Source: Liolophura sinensis
Lineage: Eukaryota > Mollusca > Polyplacophora > Chitonida > Chitonidae
Reading direction: 5' to 3'
DNA length: 64,000 bases
NCBI RefSeq assembly: GCF_032854445.1
Contig: NW_027017954.1
Coordinates: forward strand, 558,001 to 622,000
A program made the translations under genes and the position numbers. Below the pieces are notes generated by a model. It ran no database searches and was not told where the DNA came from. It saw nothing but the letters and a program-made list of their open reading frames with translations. Within the stretch, counting starts at the first letter, position 1. Every line of letters starts with the position of its first letter. Positions 33,501 to 48,500 of the stretch are shown here, in pieces.

Positions 33501-36500
33501 ATTCGTCCTTAATTCGTCCCAAGGTGGGGTGTCCTGGGACTGTCTCGCTGCTAACTGCCATTTCTGTTAGGACCGGTTGATAGTTCCTCTTTTTTTACGC
33601 ACCAGGGCACTATTTAAAAGTATTCAAAATCTTCTAAAAACACTCTCGTATTACATAAGGGCAAATGCAACATTCTCGCCATTAGCTGAGTGATGCCTTA
33701 AACATTGTAACAAAGTTAAATGACACACATTTAACATGGTCTTAAATGAGATCCTGTGGTCTAATTTTAAGTCAGTGTGGAACTTACTAAACATATTGGA
33801 TTGATTTGATTTTTCATTTATTTGAATTTTTCATTTATTTGATTTTACGCTGTACTCAAGAATATTTCACTTATTCGACTATTTTCCCTAGGAAATACCC
33901 ATACAATCCGCAGGTTGACGACAGACCTTCCGAAGTACGGTCGGAGAGGAAGCCAGCATGAGCTGGACTTGAACCCACAGCAATCGGATTGGTGGATTTG
34001 ATTTTTTGATATCCTGCAATATGAAGGTTTTTACTGTATATACAATCGCGCCACTTGAACTGTGAAGAGGCGTATATCTGAAATAAGCTGTAGATAGTCC
34101 AGTACCCTGTTAACTAAATGGGCACCTTACACCGCTTACGGCTATTTGGTACCCATTCGTATTAGGCTGGACTCGCAATTGTTGCATCTGTAACTATGAT
34201 GTACGTACTGAATGTTCTGTTCATATTTACCTTCAGTCGGAGTATTATAATCGCTGTAAAATTATATAAGAAAATATATTAAATTACATGACTTGCATGT
34301 ATGTTTAGAAGTGAAACCTTAGGGATGGGAACAGGAGTTTTGTTTAGAGAGGAATACTGTTTTGAACACCAGAAAGCGGATATACGGTTAGTGCGTTAAC
34401 ACCGTGTCCACTTCGGTTCATTGCGCAAATACCCTTAGCTTGAATGTCAGCAGAACACTGCATTATTCTTTCAGAAATATATATGTTTTCCGACATTTTC
34501 AAGTAAATGTCCACCGAAATGAGCATGTACAATAAAGAATAGAGAAAAGATAACAGCTGAGTCTTCTGAAAACAGACCGTATTTCACCGCTTACATGAGG
34601 CCAATTGCCAACTATCACAATGTCATCGGTGCTCTGGTTTCACTCTCTACGTTATAATCTGTTGTATTTAATTGAGTTTGAGTCTTGTATGTTTAACTGA
34701 GTTTGGTGACTACGATGATAATTTTGATAACAATCTAGTTTTACTTTCCATGCTGATGTCCTTTGTATGGCACAAACCAGGGTTCTGTTGGTAAACTTAG
34801 TCCCAATTCTTGGTTTCTTGGTATTGTTCATATGTAAATGTCTATGACATGTGACGACACAGCACATCAAGTAATTGTGCTCAGTGATCTTCCTCACATT
34901 GCATTTAACATCACGCACTGCATTTTTATACCCAGTTCTGCTTAAACCATTTTGTTACTACATTTGAGAGTTTGTTGTTGTTAAAAGACTTACCTGAACC
35001 CTTACAATAATTTCTTTTGTATTCAAGACCTGCAAAACTTCAACGTTTTATTGGTGGATTATTTATTAACGAGAACTGTTCCGTCTGTCCTGTTTTCATT
35101 TTGAGCAACTCTCGACCAGTTAAGGGTAAACAATAATAATTTGCAATTTTCCATGTCCCAGAGAAAACATATCATGATATAATTGAATTAAATGAGTAAG
35201 ATAAGGGTTTGAACCTGCCCATCGGATGTGTTTTACAACAGTACTAATTTCCTATTTCCAGTCGTACGTTGAAGGACTGGCAGCAACAGGTGGATAGTCG
35301 TGGGTTTTCCACAGATTCCACCATACCGCCTGCCGTCGCATAAGTGAAATAGTTTTGAGTGCGGTGTAAACACCAATGAAACAAATAAATAAATAAATTA
35401 CAATTTTACGCATTGTTAACCAAATCAAGCAATCTGAACCAAGCAGCATCGTGGGCAATGCCAGCCTTCAGTTTTACACATTTACCTCCAAGGACTGTGT
35501 TCGTTTTGCAAGAGCACATCAACGTTTCTCAGAATCTGAAAAAAAGGGTTAATAAGCAGTTGAACGAATATAGGATGTGAGTCCTTTTGCCTGTCAGTCT
35601 TCGGACTTTTACTTACTGTCCTTGTAAAAATATCAGCGTTGGTAAACTTATTATTGCAACACAGACTGAGTCTGCTTGTGAGGAGTACGAAACACAGATG
35701 GGCGAGAAGTATAAATACAAGGGCTAATAAAAACTATTATCCTGTGTTCGAGACAATGTGAATTATCGCCAAATTCATGTAGTAACATCGTACTTTAGGC
35801 TGTGGGTATGTCTGTCATTGTGACCCGCGTGTTACCCGGCCAAATAACAGTGTAATTAGGACAGTGTGACTTACGCTCCTTGTAATTGCACCATGTGTGT
35901 TATAGTTTCAGCTGTGTGTCCCGGCAGTACATACGGACCAGACTGTAAATACGACTGTCACTGTAATACTAGTGTGACCTGTGACCCTCAGAATGGTTGT
36001 GGAGGGAACTGCGCTGCAGGTTGGGACGGACCCACGTGTCAAAGGCGTAAGTAGTCAATAGGCTTTAACTGCATTGTTTGGCAGTATTATAAACGGTCAC
36101 CAGCAAACACTCATCAGCGAAGGTACATTCTACTCCTGCCTCATCTCAGTGAAGGTGCACTGTACACCAGTGTTGGCTTCATGTAGTGTATGCCTGCCGG
36201 AAAGCTTTATGGTTTTTATTCGAAAGAACTATCAGAAAAGGAACCATGATTAAGAACATTCCATCTTTCATATAAATAACAACGTATTTATTTATTTCAG
36301 TGGTGTTTTATTTCATTTTTACGACGGCAACCAACTTTGTTTACTAGTTTGACAGCTGTATAAATCCTCATCCACGACAACATTGTCATGAATAGCTTCA
36401 TGCTTATAGGAAATGTCGCTCTGGGAAAACCAACACACCAATCGTCAGACTACCGGTACTCCGAACTAAAATCTGAGCTGGCTGTTGACGGTATACTGGG

Positions 36501-39500
36501 ACATTTTTACGCGGATACACCTTGTACGCACACAATGACGGAACAAAGTCCAGCTTCCTGGAGAGTAACACTGAACGCTGTGTACTGGATTAACAACTTC
36601 ACCATATACAACAGAGAAGAAGGCTGTAAGTAACCATGTTTGGTCTGATCATTTTCTGTTTCTTTGATTTCCCTGTTTATTTACACAATGATAGGCATTT
36701 TGTCTTTCTTCTGCTTTACGTTGTTTTCAAAGCTTTTAATAATGGGATTGGTGCAACACTCTATATCGCAAAAAAAAAATAAAAAAGTTACCTCTGCAGA
36801 GTAGAAATTTCTGTTAAATACGTTTTTCGCTTCAGTAATATTCTATTTTCTCTACGGAAAAAAAAACGAGCCAATACTGTAAAAATAATTGGATAAATGT
36901 AACTCAATTTAAAGTTATAATGAGACACTGCCACGGTATGACTGTCAGTTTCTATACGTTGGCCTTGTGTTCGAACCCATAGACATTATCGGTGTCATAT
37001 AAATGAATGAGGTGTCTAACACTTACAATGTAAATGTAGGTGAGGATTCAAACCTGGCCTTGGGCAGACAATTTGTACATTCCTCTGTTCTGGCAGTTCG
37101 TGTCCACAATTTAACGTTAGTTGAAGATCACTTGTCTAATATGCTAGTCACCAATTTGCCAAAGGTCGGTGGTTTCTCCCGGGCAATCGGTTTTCCTCCA
37201 CCCATGACCTGATCTCCATCATACAATTCCTGAGCATAGGCTAACGCAAAAATTAGATAAATCAATAAATATATATATATATAAAGAGCAGAATGATATT
37301 GCGTTATGCAATAGAGGTATGCAGCCCATAATGATAGTTGTCGTCTCTTCGAAACTTATCCGTGACTATCCTTGAGGTTTCACCAAAGAATGTTTTCTTT
37401 CTTACAAAAATTTTGTTGTGTTACGAGAATTCAGTTGAGCAGAGTAATTAGAGGAATTCCTTTTATCACAACACATGAATCTATAGCTTTATGTTCTTTA
37501 CAGTTGGATATCGACTCAGCGGCTTCACTTTGTATGTGGGAAACAACTCCCATGATTACAAAACCTGTTATAAAGACACCACACCCAATACCACGACCCC
37601 CGGGCCCATCGTAACCGGACACTGTACGGGAGGTCCGGTGTCAGGAGACACCGTCAGGATAACGTCACGGCCAGGTGTACCACTAACACTTTGTGAAGTT
37701 CTCATCTACGGTACGTTTATGGATCATGTCTTAATTTGCATAATTTTCTGTTTCTTATGTTCGTATACGTTGCGAAGGGTATAATTGCCTTTAAATAGTT
37801 CCTTAATTTAATCATCGCTCACTGCATACCCAGGGCGCGTGTCATTTCCATTCATGGTTATACATTTATTTGTATAATCTGCTTGTCGATAGCAACGTTT
37901 ATCACGTGATGAAGTGGAAATGCTCCAGTCCGCTGTCAGGAGTCCACGTCATTTTTGTGAAGTGTTTGTATCTATGTATACTTGGGGTTTTAAGTCGTTC
38001 TTAACAATTTTTCAGTCATATTTACGACAAGGAATCATTAGGTGTGCGTGTATATATACTCGTACTGTGTTTTGTTATGGTCCATGCTGCAACAGTGCTG
38101 CCGCCACTGAAGTACCATGCCGAAGACAACACACATGACACCCTCACCAAATCACAATATACTGACACCGGACAGACCAGTAATATTTCTTTGCTCTAAC
38201 CTCTCAGTGCTGAGCGCCAAGAGAGGCAGCAACAAGTATCATTTTTAAAGTCTTTGGTATGACCAGGGCCAGGTTTGTCTCGTGAAGTGCTTAGCTACGG
38301 TACATTGACGTATCTGTGATAACAGCCTGTCAGCATGTAACTGAATATGGCACAGCTGTACACAGTTAGGTGAGACAAGACCGTTACACCGAGGTAGTTT
38401 CTTTATAAGGGCTTCAAAATCCGTCAAATCTCTACGTGGGGGAACAGAAAACTATATTAAGTATGAAACAGAAAACTATGTGTATCAACCCATTGTACTA
38501 CACACAGGCGTTATTGGTGTTATCTGGGGTTAAATATGTATAGACAATACATATAGCTGAAATGTTTAGAAGGAAGGATGAGTTTGTTAGAAATTTAGTC
38601 TCAACCAATGACGATTTGTGGCAACTAGGATAAACGTTTCAAATTAATTATACTCCTGACAGTGTGTTCCGCTGGATGGTATGGTGAAATGTGTGGACGA
38701 CAGTGTAATACAACGACAGCATGTTCCAAATGTGACATCACAGGGACACGATGTACAGGTAAAGTGACTTTAACATAGATAATAGACTTATGCTGACTAA
38801 GAGTAGAGAGATAAATGTGGTAATACACGAAAGTGATGACCAATCTGGAAAACTGTCAGATGAAGTTATGTTCTATCTTGCAAGAGAGAAGAAATTCCAT
38901 TGATCACCAATACCTAATTGGTAAATTTTTATCTTAAAAGTTTTACAACATATTTATTTGTATAAAATCACTTCGAATTTTATACATTTGATTGGGGTTT
39001 AACCAAGAGTGCCGAAGAGTATTTTGTTGTATGACTACTGTCAACTTGGTGGGTGCAGATGTGATTGGAGTTTGGAGTCAGTCACCTAACTTTGCTACGT
39101 ACCAGACAAATCTGTACACTTAAATCCACCTTTTAAACAGCGACAGCTTGATTCAAACAGAAGGCCTCACTGACCAACAGCCAATCACTTCTCAGTTTGC
39201 GTTCGTTAAATCCAGTATAATACCACTTTCGCTAATTTTTATATCAAATTAAATTATATATAAAGTGTATAATGTAAACTGCCATATCTACCGCTTTATT
39301 GTCGGGTATTCTTCTGGTATATACACTTGCTGAACGTGATGGGCACCTAACTCGTACACCGACAGTCAGGTTTGTATAGCTTGCTACCGCACCTTGCAGG
39401 CAAGCCAAACAAGCACACTGATGACGGCTATTCAGCGCGAATGGGTTTGGATACATTTTAGTGTCTCCTATTTAATACGGTCAACAGTGCATAATATCTG

Positions 39501-42500
39501 CATCCTCTCGTGTCGGTTTGTGTTCAATAAGCCCTTGTGAAAAGTACGAGCTATTTCCGCTATTGTACAATTCAAATATTTATGAAAGCCATGTGGCCAC
39601 ACTCCCCTATTTATTTCCCATTTGTTTTATACACGTTAATGGTTGGCCACCCAGCACTGTATGTGTATATACACGTATATGACAGCACTGATCGCACGAG
39701 GCCTGGTAATCTTCGTCCACAGAGACACACTGTACTTAAATTCTTGAAAAATTTTACCAGTAAAAGTTTTCCCGAGGGGACTGAGGGGGCAAAACCACTC
39801 GGTCAAACGCCAGTGGACTCTGACATTACTTCTTTTAACCCATGCCTGATTAAATATCAGAAGGCGGCGAACAGTAACATACAACATTCTTCAAAAGCAA
39901 TTCACAATTTGGAGTCTGCTGAAAGTGGGAGTTGATAATTGATGACCAAACAATTGAACTGTCTGGAGTCATGTACATGTATACCTCAGACCCTCGGATG
40001 ATCGTGGGTTTCCCCTCGGCTCTGCCCGGTTACCTCACGCTATAACGCTGGCCCCCGTCGTATAAGTAAAGTATTCTTGAGTACAGTGTGAAACACAGAT
40101 CAGATGAATAAATCAACGTATCCTTGGGAAGGACAGCAATTTGACGACTGGAAGTTGAAAACTGATATTTAAGTATGTAATGTAAGCCCATCAGGAAGGG
40201 TTTGCTTGTTCATGTAAAACAATGTCCACAAGTATCAACTGAAGGTTGAAATCGAATAACAAAGCGAGCTATTCAAAGCAAACGTTAACAGGAATTGCCG
40301 ACAACACTTGTGGATGAGGAGTATCTCATGGTTTATTTGAGAAATCTCCACGGGATTTGTTTGTCATCTTCATTTGTTTTTGTTTTTTTCAAGTAGATGT
40401 CACTAGTTTTATTTGTCTTGATTTGGCGTCTTTGAAAGCTGACCTCTTGACAAAGTTGAGTAATACACATTGTAACAGACGGACATCTCACAGACTTGTA
40501 CTAATTTTGTTTAAGCGATGATGTTAGAGGGTGTATAAATTGCTACTATTTATTCATTTACATGAACTGTCACAATAAAAGCCCTGACTAGGGTAAATTG
40601 ACATGACGCCGTATTTCATTAGTTACGTGTGACCTCGTGTGACAATTTGCCAACTATCACAGTGTCCCTGCTTTGGTTTTACTCTCCATTCTGTACGTCT
40701 TCATTATATAATTATATTATATTCTAACACGTTAAATGTATCAACAAAAGTGAAGTAGCATGTTGAAATCCAGTTACTTTTTGCAGGACAGTAATTTACT
40801 TCAAGCCCTGCTTGGTTTTCTTCTTCCCAACGTCAATAAGTCATTGTTATTGTGCAATATTTCAAACCTTTTCGTCTGGATAAAACAGCTACATGTCATT
40901 CTATTTACTTTCGCAGAATGTGTAGATGGTCGATGGAAAGAACATTGTCAAAACAGATGTGGCCATTGTTGGGCCGACAAATGTGATAAAGTCACTGGGG
41001 AATGTCCTCTAACTGACGGGAACCCAAGATGCGATGCTGGCTTCATGCGCAACAAGTGTTGGACAGGTAAGTGTGTAGAATTCAGTATGACAGAAAGGAA
41101 ATCCAAGTTGTGATGCTGGCTACATATGTAGCATGTACAGAACTTGTAAGTGTGTAGGATTTAGTACAACAGAGATGAAACACAAGAAGTCACATGGATA
41201 GGCAGGTATGTAAGATTCAGTATCACAGAGAGTAAAGTCAGTATGTGACACTGGCTACATGTGTAACAGACGCAGGACAGTTAAGTGTGTAGGATTCAGT
41301 ACAATGTAAAGGGATACATTATCCTCAAATACATGACCTCCAAATTAAAGTGAAAGACAGCACCACACTAATGTTTATGTCCACTGAAAGGCTATCATTG
41401 AAAGTGTCTTAAACCGGCATTACATATTTTTTTAGCTCTTTTTTAATCTAGTCAAATTTAAATGAAACTTTGTCTTGATATAGCTTAAGCACGTTTCTCG
41501 AGAACAAGGTGACATCACACTACCTCTAGATCTGTAACATCGCAGGTATTTTCCGTATTAAAGTCTAAGCAGTAGCCTATGACATATAAAAGTTGTGGAC
41601 TTGGCGATGAAGGCCCAAGTTATCAATATAGTTTTCTCTGAAATTGGACATACTGGAAGAATACTTCTTCCACTGCTTGAACTGTTGATATAGTAGACCT
41701 ACTATATCATTTACAAGGAACTCTAGAGACCCTGTATAAACAGCCAGCTGTAGACGCACGGCCGGGGTATTCCTGGTTCAGGTTGTAGCCTCTGGAGGGA
41801 TTGTGCTGGTGATTTTGACCCCAGTTAAATGTTTACAAAATTACAACAGGATTGTTGTTAGAATTATGCTCATAAACAAACGGAAATATGTTCTGAATCA
41901 AAATGGAAATAAATGTAAGCACCACTGACGTCTATCTAGGCATTCTACTCTAGCGGTGGCTTCAAGGAAGAAAGCCGTGCTGACCCAGTTATCGCAAATA
42001 TGGCGTTTCAATAATTTTACTGTATTTTAAAATGCAAAACAGAAAAAAATATCCCTTGTATGCGACAAACTGAGCAAAAAAAATGCATTTGGGGAGAGGA
42101 ATGAGGTTTTGGCCGAGACGGTATGCTACTGTCGGACATAATTTGTGACACCGCCGTTGAGTATTACAAGGCTTGAAAATCATCTACTTTACATCGTCTG
42201 TGGTGGTCCAGAAATGATACAGACCTGTCTCACAACACTTCGTGAAATGGTCCTTCACCTAGACGGAAATAAATTGTTGTACACAATCTCAAAATGATGT
42301 CTTATGCAGTACTTCTGTGTTATCATATGTCGCTTGATGGAGTGAATGGGTAAACGCTACGTCACAGCTTAGGCCGCGCAAAGTGATAGCAACGTGTTTG
42401 ACTAGATAAAATTCTAAAGATGGTTGACTCGTCTCACACCAGCAATTTTGTGCAATAATGTTATTTTGTTGTACATATTATTCCGTAAAATCTCATTAAA

Positions 42501-45500
42501 ACAATAAAGTATGACCCTTTTTAGACCGCTTGAGAATCCTGCTTTCAATTGAAATACGTTTGGCAAGGTGCTGTCCTGTCCTTTAATTGAATGGATGTTG
42601 AGATTTAAGCTTTAATATGTCTCAAGGGGGATACTGACCAAGTGGTGTACTCCAAATGTTTGCTCTCTTATATATAAAAAAGAACAAATAAAATGTCACT
42701 TATTGTTTTTAACAGATCGCCTATTCTTTGACAGAGAAAGCTAAAACCACCAAATTATGATGATGTTCCTTTTTTTACTTCTTTTTGCGACAAGCCTGTG
42801 ACGCAGGTACTTATGGCCACGACTGTAACGAGACCTGTGGATCGTGTGCAAGTGGACCAAGCAGTTGTAACACTACATCCGGCCACTGTCGGGGTAATCC
42901 CAGATGCATGCCGGGATATTCTGGTTTGAAATGTAAAACAGGTCAGTCAGGAATAATGTTTTACATGCTTTTCACTTATATGTCACCAGGTTTTTTTATC
43001 ATTTATATGTATTCATTTTTACAAATTAGTTAAGGAAATGGTGATCATGTTTTGGGGAAATGGATCACCGCTTCATTGTTTACGTGGGGTAAGTATAGAT
43101 TGTGTGTTATATGGCACGTGGAGTGATGTACAAGTAGTTCTGGTTGAGTCTTTTTATACCAAAACCTCCGTGAGAGTGACTGCCCGTATGCACGCATGGA
43201 ATATCCATGTATCTCATTACTGTCACGATCATACACACTTTTGCGTACTTGTGTATCCAGTTGCTGGTTGTTTAATAGTGTACTAAACGTTAAACCAGGC
43301 ATAAATGTTAATACTGATCTTGGTCTAAAACAAAGCTGAATGCACTGTAGCCCTGACTAAAGTTAATACCGGGCTTAACTGCTATGATATACTTTTGAAC
43401 AACTATGCCCAGAACTTTTGCAACTTTTGTCTGGTCCCGGTCTTACTAACAGGTGTCGTAGACTTATGCGTGTTTGTAATATTGCATTGAATCAAAGCTA
43501 ATTAACTACTGTATGTTAGAGCAATTATGTCGTAGTGTACATTACAGCTATTACCTTTGCTAAAGGATTGATTTCAATGATCAGTGTTTTAACAACGTGC
43601 TCAAGAATTTTCTCACGTAAATGGGACATTGAACACGCAACCTCAATGGTCATGAGTCAAGTACTCACAGGGAGCCCCAGCTTTTCCCATCTCAGCTAGC
43701 GAGGCCCCCCACACTGCCAAAGGAGGTTACACCCTTTTGCCTGCGCCCAAACCGGGCATGTTTGTTATGTTTTATATCTATTATAAATGTCAGCTTCCTC
43801 TCCGGCCGTACGTGGGAAGATCTGTCATCAACCTGCGGATGATAGTGGGTTTCCCCCGGGCTCTGACCCGTTTCCTCCCACCATTATGTTGGCCGCTGTC
43901 GTATAAATGAAATATTCCTGAGTACGGCGTAAAACACCAGTCAAATAAATAAATACATAAATATAAATATCAGGTATATGCAGTACAACAACTCCCTTTT
44001 CCTGCTTACGTGTATAGCTTGTGTATCTTGATACATTACAACATCACTGAAATAACTTGTGAATCGAGCTTTATTTTCTCGTTTTACTTGAATTAAGCCT
44101 GTGAAGCGGGTAAATATGGCTCAGACTGTAACGAGACCTGTGGATCGTGTGCAAGTGGATCAGACAGCTGTAACACGACATCCGGCCACTGTCAGGGTGA
44201 ACCCAGATGCATGCCGGGATATTCTGGATTGAAATGTAAAACAGGTGAGTCTGGAATAATGTTTTACAGGCTTCTCTCTTACATGTCCCTAGATTTATTT
44301 ATCATTTATATGTATTAATTTTTACAAATTATTTAAGGAAATGGTGATCATGTTTTGGGGAAAGGGATCACCGCTTCATTGTTTACGTCGTGTAAGTATA
44401 GATTGTGTGTATTATGGCACGCGGAGTGATGTACAAGTAGTTCCGGTTGAGTCTTTTTATACCAACATCTCTGTCAGAGTGATTGCCCGTATGCACGCAG
44501 GGAATATCCATGTATCTCGATACTGTCATGATCATACACACATTTGTGTGCTTGTGTATCCAGTGGCCGGTTGTTTAATAGTGTACTAAAAGTTAAACCT
44601 GGCATAAATGTTAATACTGATCTTGGTCTAAAACAAAGCTGAATGCACTGTGGCCGTACGTGGGAAGAATTTTCATCACCATGCGGATGGTCGTGGGTTT
44701 TCCCCAGGCTCTGCCCGGTTTCCTCCCACCATAATGTTGGCCGCCGTCGTATAAATGAAATATTCTTGAGTATGGCGTAAAACACCAATCAGATAAATAA
44801 ATACATGAATATAAATGTCAGGTACATCCAGTATAACAACTTTCACTTCCTTCTTAAGTGTGTAGCTTGTATATCTTGATACATTACAACATCACTGAAA
44901 TGACTTGTAAATCGAGCTTCATTTTCTCGTTTTACTTGAATTAAGCCTGTGGAGCGGGTAAATATGGCCCAGACTGTAATGAGACCTGTGGATCGTGTGC
45001 AAGTGGATCAGACAGCTGTAACACGACATCTGGGCACTGTCAGGGTGAACCTAGATGCATGCCGGGACATTCTGGTCTGAAATGTAAAACAGGTGAGACC
45101 GGAATATCTTGTTTTTTACATGGTTGTCCCTTACGTGTCCCTAGATTTACTGATCATTTATATCTATTATTTTGTACACATGTATATTCTTTTGGGAATT
45201 TGTGTTAGAGGTTTTTGGTGTGAATGATCTCGTGATATCTACTCGGGAGACTACTTTATGGTTTACGAGTGGTATGCGTATGTCGGACTTGACGCTTAGA
45301 TTGTTGACACGTGTATGGCAAGTGGGATAATACAAAAGTGGTCCCAGTTGACGGTTGTTTTTATACTAACATCTCTATGGGCATGGTTGGCCATATGTGC
45401 GCGGGAAATATCAACGTATCTCATTACTTCTACAATAATGTACTAAAGCCGACTCAAAACCCATGCTGAACGTTACCTAACCAGGTTTATCATACCTAAC

Positions 45501-48500
45501 AGCTAAAACGCATTCTTAGCTTGCGTATTAGAGTTTGTACTTTGTAAATTAGCAGTTACCAATCAATAAAACGCATATTACGCTTATTAATGTACATGTT
45601 CCCTCTACTTTCATTTCCTCTACTGTTTTTTTTTTCACCCATGTGTATGCTAGAGGGACACCAAACGCTGTGGACTTTTTGTGTTAGAATTATGTAGGAT
45701 TAAAACAGTATGGTTTGAATATTAAAGACTACAACATACAAACAAACTTTCGATAATTCTTTGACTTCCCCCGATATAATGTGGATTTCATGCTAGTACC
45801 CGTTATCTATACGGGTCATTAAGTCATATTTTAACGCATCGTTTTTCTTATGCCGGAGTCTTTGGTCATCATATATCCAAACCAATGTGTTCAAGGGATA
45901 CGTCTTGATATTTACAACTGCTGTAAAACTTTTTTTATTTATTTTTTTTATGTCGCAGTCTCTTCTATTGGTCATATGTCTATCTAATATTTTCATCTTC
46001 AGCTTGTGATAATGGTACATATGAATTAAATTGTTCGGAAACTTGCGGGTCCTGTGTTGAGGGCCCCAGTGCCTGTAACACGTCATCCGGGCTCTGTCCG
46101 CGCAGAGAAAATCAGACTGTATGCATGCCAGGATACTCGAAAGAAAAATGCGATACTTTTTTGTCGTATAATGTAAAGCCACAATATGTTATTTGGGACA
46201 ATGGTTTTGGTGCTGACGTCTGGAAGCATACGTAATCTTTGTAACATGATCTTCCTGAGGTATTTACTTGCTTATTTATTTGGTTGGTTTCTTTTACGCT
46301 GTACTCAAGAATATTTGACTCATACGACGGTGGCCAGCATTATGGTGGGGGGGAACCAGGCAGAGCTTGGAGCAAGCCCACGACTATCTGCAAGATGCTG
46401 GCAGACCTTCCCACTTAGGGCCGCAGAGGAAGCCAGCATGAGCTGGACTTGAACTCACCACCACGGTATTGGTGGTAGGGTTTCTGTATGTTCTCAGTAT
46501 ATTGTGTGTGGTCAGTTACTGAAAGAAGTTCATCAATATATATTCGAATGACCGTGTTATTGCGCAGGTGATTCGCTTCGTACCGATTATAGCGGTTTAA
46601 TAGATGTCAATCCAATTAAACTTTTGTGGCGATCAATCAGTGTGCTAACGTCAACATAGACATTATAGTTTGGAGATATAATTCTTTATAGGAGTTTTTA
46701 ATGTCGCGACTTGCCAATGTGTACCCACAATCACCAGTTTGGTGTCAAGCTATCTCCATGCACCTGTTCGTCGTCATATGACTGAAAAATTGTTGAGTAC
46801 GACGTTAAACCCCAAGCACTCACTCACTCACTCACTCCATTCACCTGTAATACCGACAGCCTTTTTCGTTTAGCTCGTTCTGTTCTTTACACATACTCAA
46901 CAAGCCATTTCACTTTAAAGGAAAAAACGGATGAAAATAATGACGTCAAATAATGAAAAGAAAGCCAACTGAAAATTATCTCTAAAATTTACATATTTAT
47001 TTTAACTTTTTTTTTCGCGGACTTAAAGGCTGCCACTGTTAAATGTTTGACTGTGTGAACAATACTGTCAGTGGCAAGGCACTCTAGGGTCTCATAATAT
47101 TTATTCATTAATTTCACCTTGTAGGACCATACGGAGAAAAAAAATAACATTACATAAGTAATTTTTTACTTGTTTGTAATAAGAAATATTCCAACATTGA
47201 AAGTGGTGTTCAGTATGGAGAGAAACTTCAGAATACCTAAACATTATTATTGTTAAAATGTTAAAAATTAATTTGAAATTTTTTGGACAGTTTTAAGCTG
47301 ATTGTGATGAGATATGTGTATTGTTTTTATTTTAGCTTTCTTTCACTTTAAGACTCAGTTCTACATTTATTGTTTTTTTGCCTTAGATACACGGTATACA
47401 ATGTAGTTTTCATCGGAAAACGCCCTGATAAGCATGACTTGCTCTGCATACCATGTTGTCAATTGTTGTCTGTAAATTATAACTAAACCGCGGTATTAAA
47501 GAGTTAGGAATTTACAAATTAGATATCCGAAATTTTTGCAAAACTGCTGGAACATGATTAAACTAGTGACAAGAATACATGTACATATTGATACCACTGT
47601 CTTTATCACTCTTGGTTTCAGAATGTGCGAATGGTTTTTGGGGCGGGGACTGTGCTTTGGAGTGTGGTAACTGTTATAACGGTAGTGTATGTAACAAGAC
47701 GTCTGGGGAATGTCCCGTTACCCTGGGGAATTCATCGTGTGCACCTGGATACGTGTATACAGACATAACGTGTCTCACCCGTGAGTACATCATATGAAGA
47801 CATAACATTGCGCTATATCAGTTTGATATTATCAAATCTGTTTCTAGCTGCGACAAGCCACTGTGTCAGTCACTCTCGTCGAATTTGTGACTTCCTATCC
47901 TTTGAAGAGACACATTGCTGACGGCGAAAAAAATGTGCTGTTATTTAAGACGCTCTCTGCATAAAGTTGAAGTCTACTGACATTTGTCTGACTTTGAGTG
48001 AACAATGAAATGTTCAGTTTTATCCGGGGCTTCCCTTCAACCATAAATTCACTAACGTCTCTATATTTAGATGATGGACGATGGCGCACTTTTTTGACTG
48101 GGTTATCTCCCCTTGTTGTCTAGACGACGGGAGATGTTTGGCGATTTTCAAATGTCGGAGACCTACCATGTAACTTCAGTTATGTAGTACAGTTGTTACA
48201 ACCCAAACTGTCTTTATTATAAACAGATGGCTTGTTCGAAATGCACGACAGTTTAGCCGCACAAAAAAGTAACCAAAACCAGCAGATTTTATTTTACAAC
48301 AATTTATTAGCTTTAACAAGAACAGATAATAAGACTTATACAAATACTAAAGTACTTAAGTTTAACAAGAAAGGATAGCAGTATCTATACAAATCCTAAA
48401 GTGCTTACGGTGTCCAGTCCAAACGGACGCATATATTCCACAATATATACCACACAGGCATAAATGCTCAGAGACAAATTCACAAGAGGGAAAATCCACA

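Larger units (their letters stand above)
42785..45200 (+). repeat. tandem triplication of an EGF exon with flanking intron
   Basis: Units start about 42785, 44090 and 44938. Intron sequence after each exon is also shared (43035-43320 and 44338-44640: GGTGATCATGTTTTGGGGAA ...; a diverged piece after the third). The second and third exons are closer to each other. Confidence 0.9.
46064..48193 (+). repeat. duplicated segment A
   Basis: Near-identical to 52825-55222. Contains most of the donor-less exon, a SINE A, the EGF exon 47622-47780 and intron. Contains a SINE B tail (46763-46842) that segment B lacks. Confidence 0.93.

Noticed and set aside
37003-37212. Open frame with NLALGRQFVHSS, resembling the start of a second lectin domain
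   Set aside because: The similarity is only a few residues, there is no Cys pattern after it, and its second half is SINE A sequence; no acceptor/donor in phase.
39537-39935. Open frames on both strands at 39537-39935
   Set aside because: No Cys pattern, domain or splice context; AT-neutral composition makes such frames likely by chance.
46003-47780. Splicing of exon 46003 through GTAAAG at 46171 into exon 47622
   Set aside because: That donor would leave phase 0, whereas exon 47622 needs phase 1; the EGF frame would be lost.
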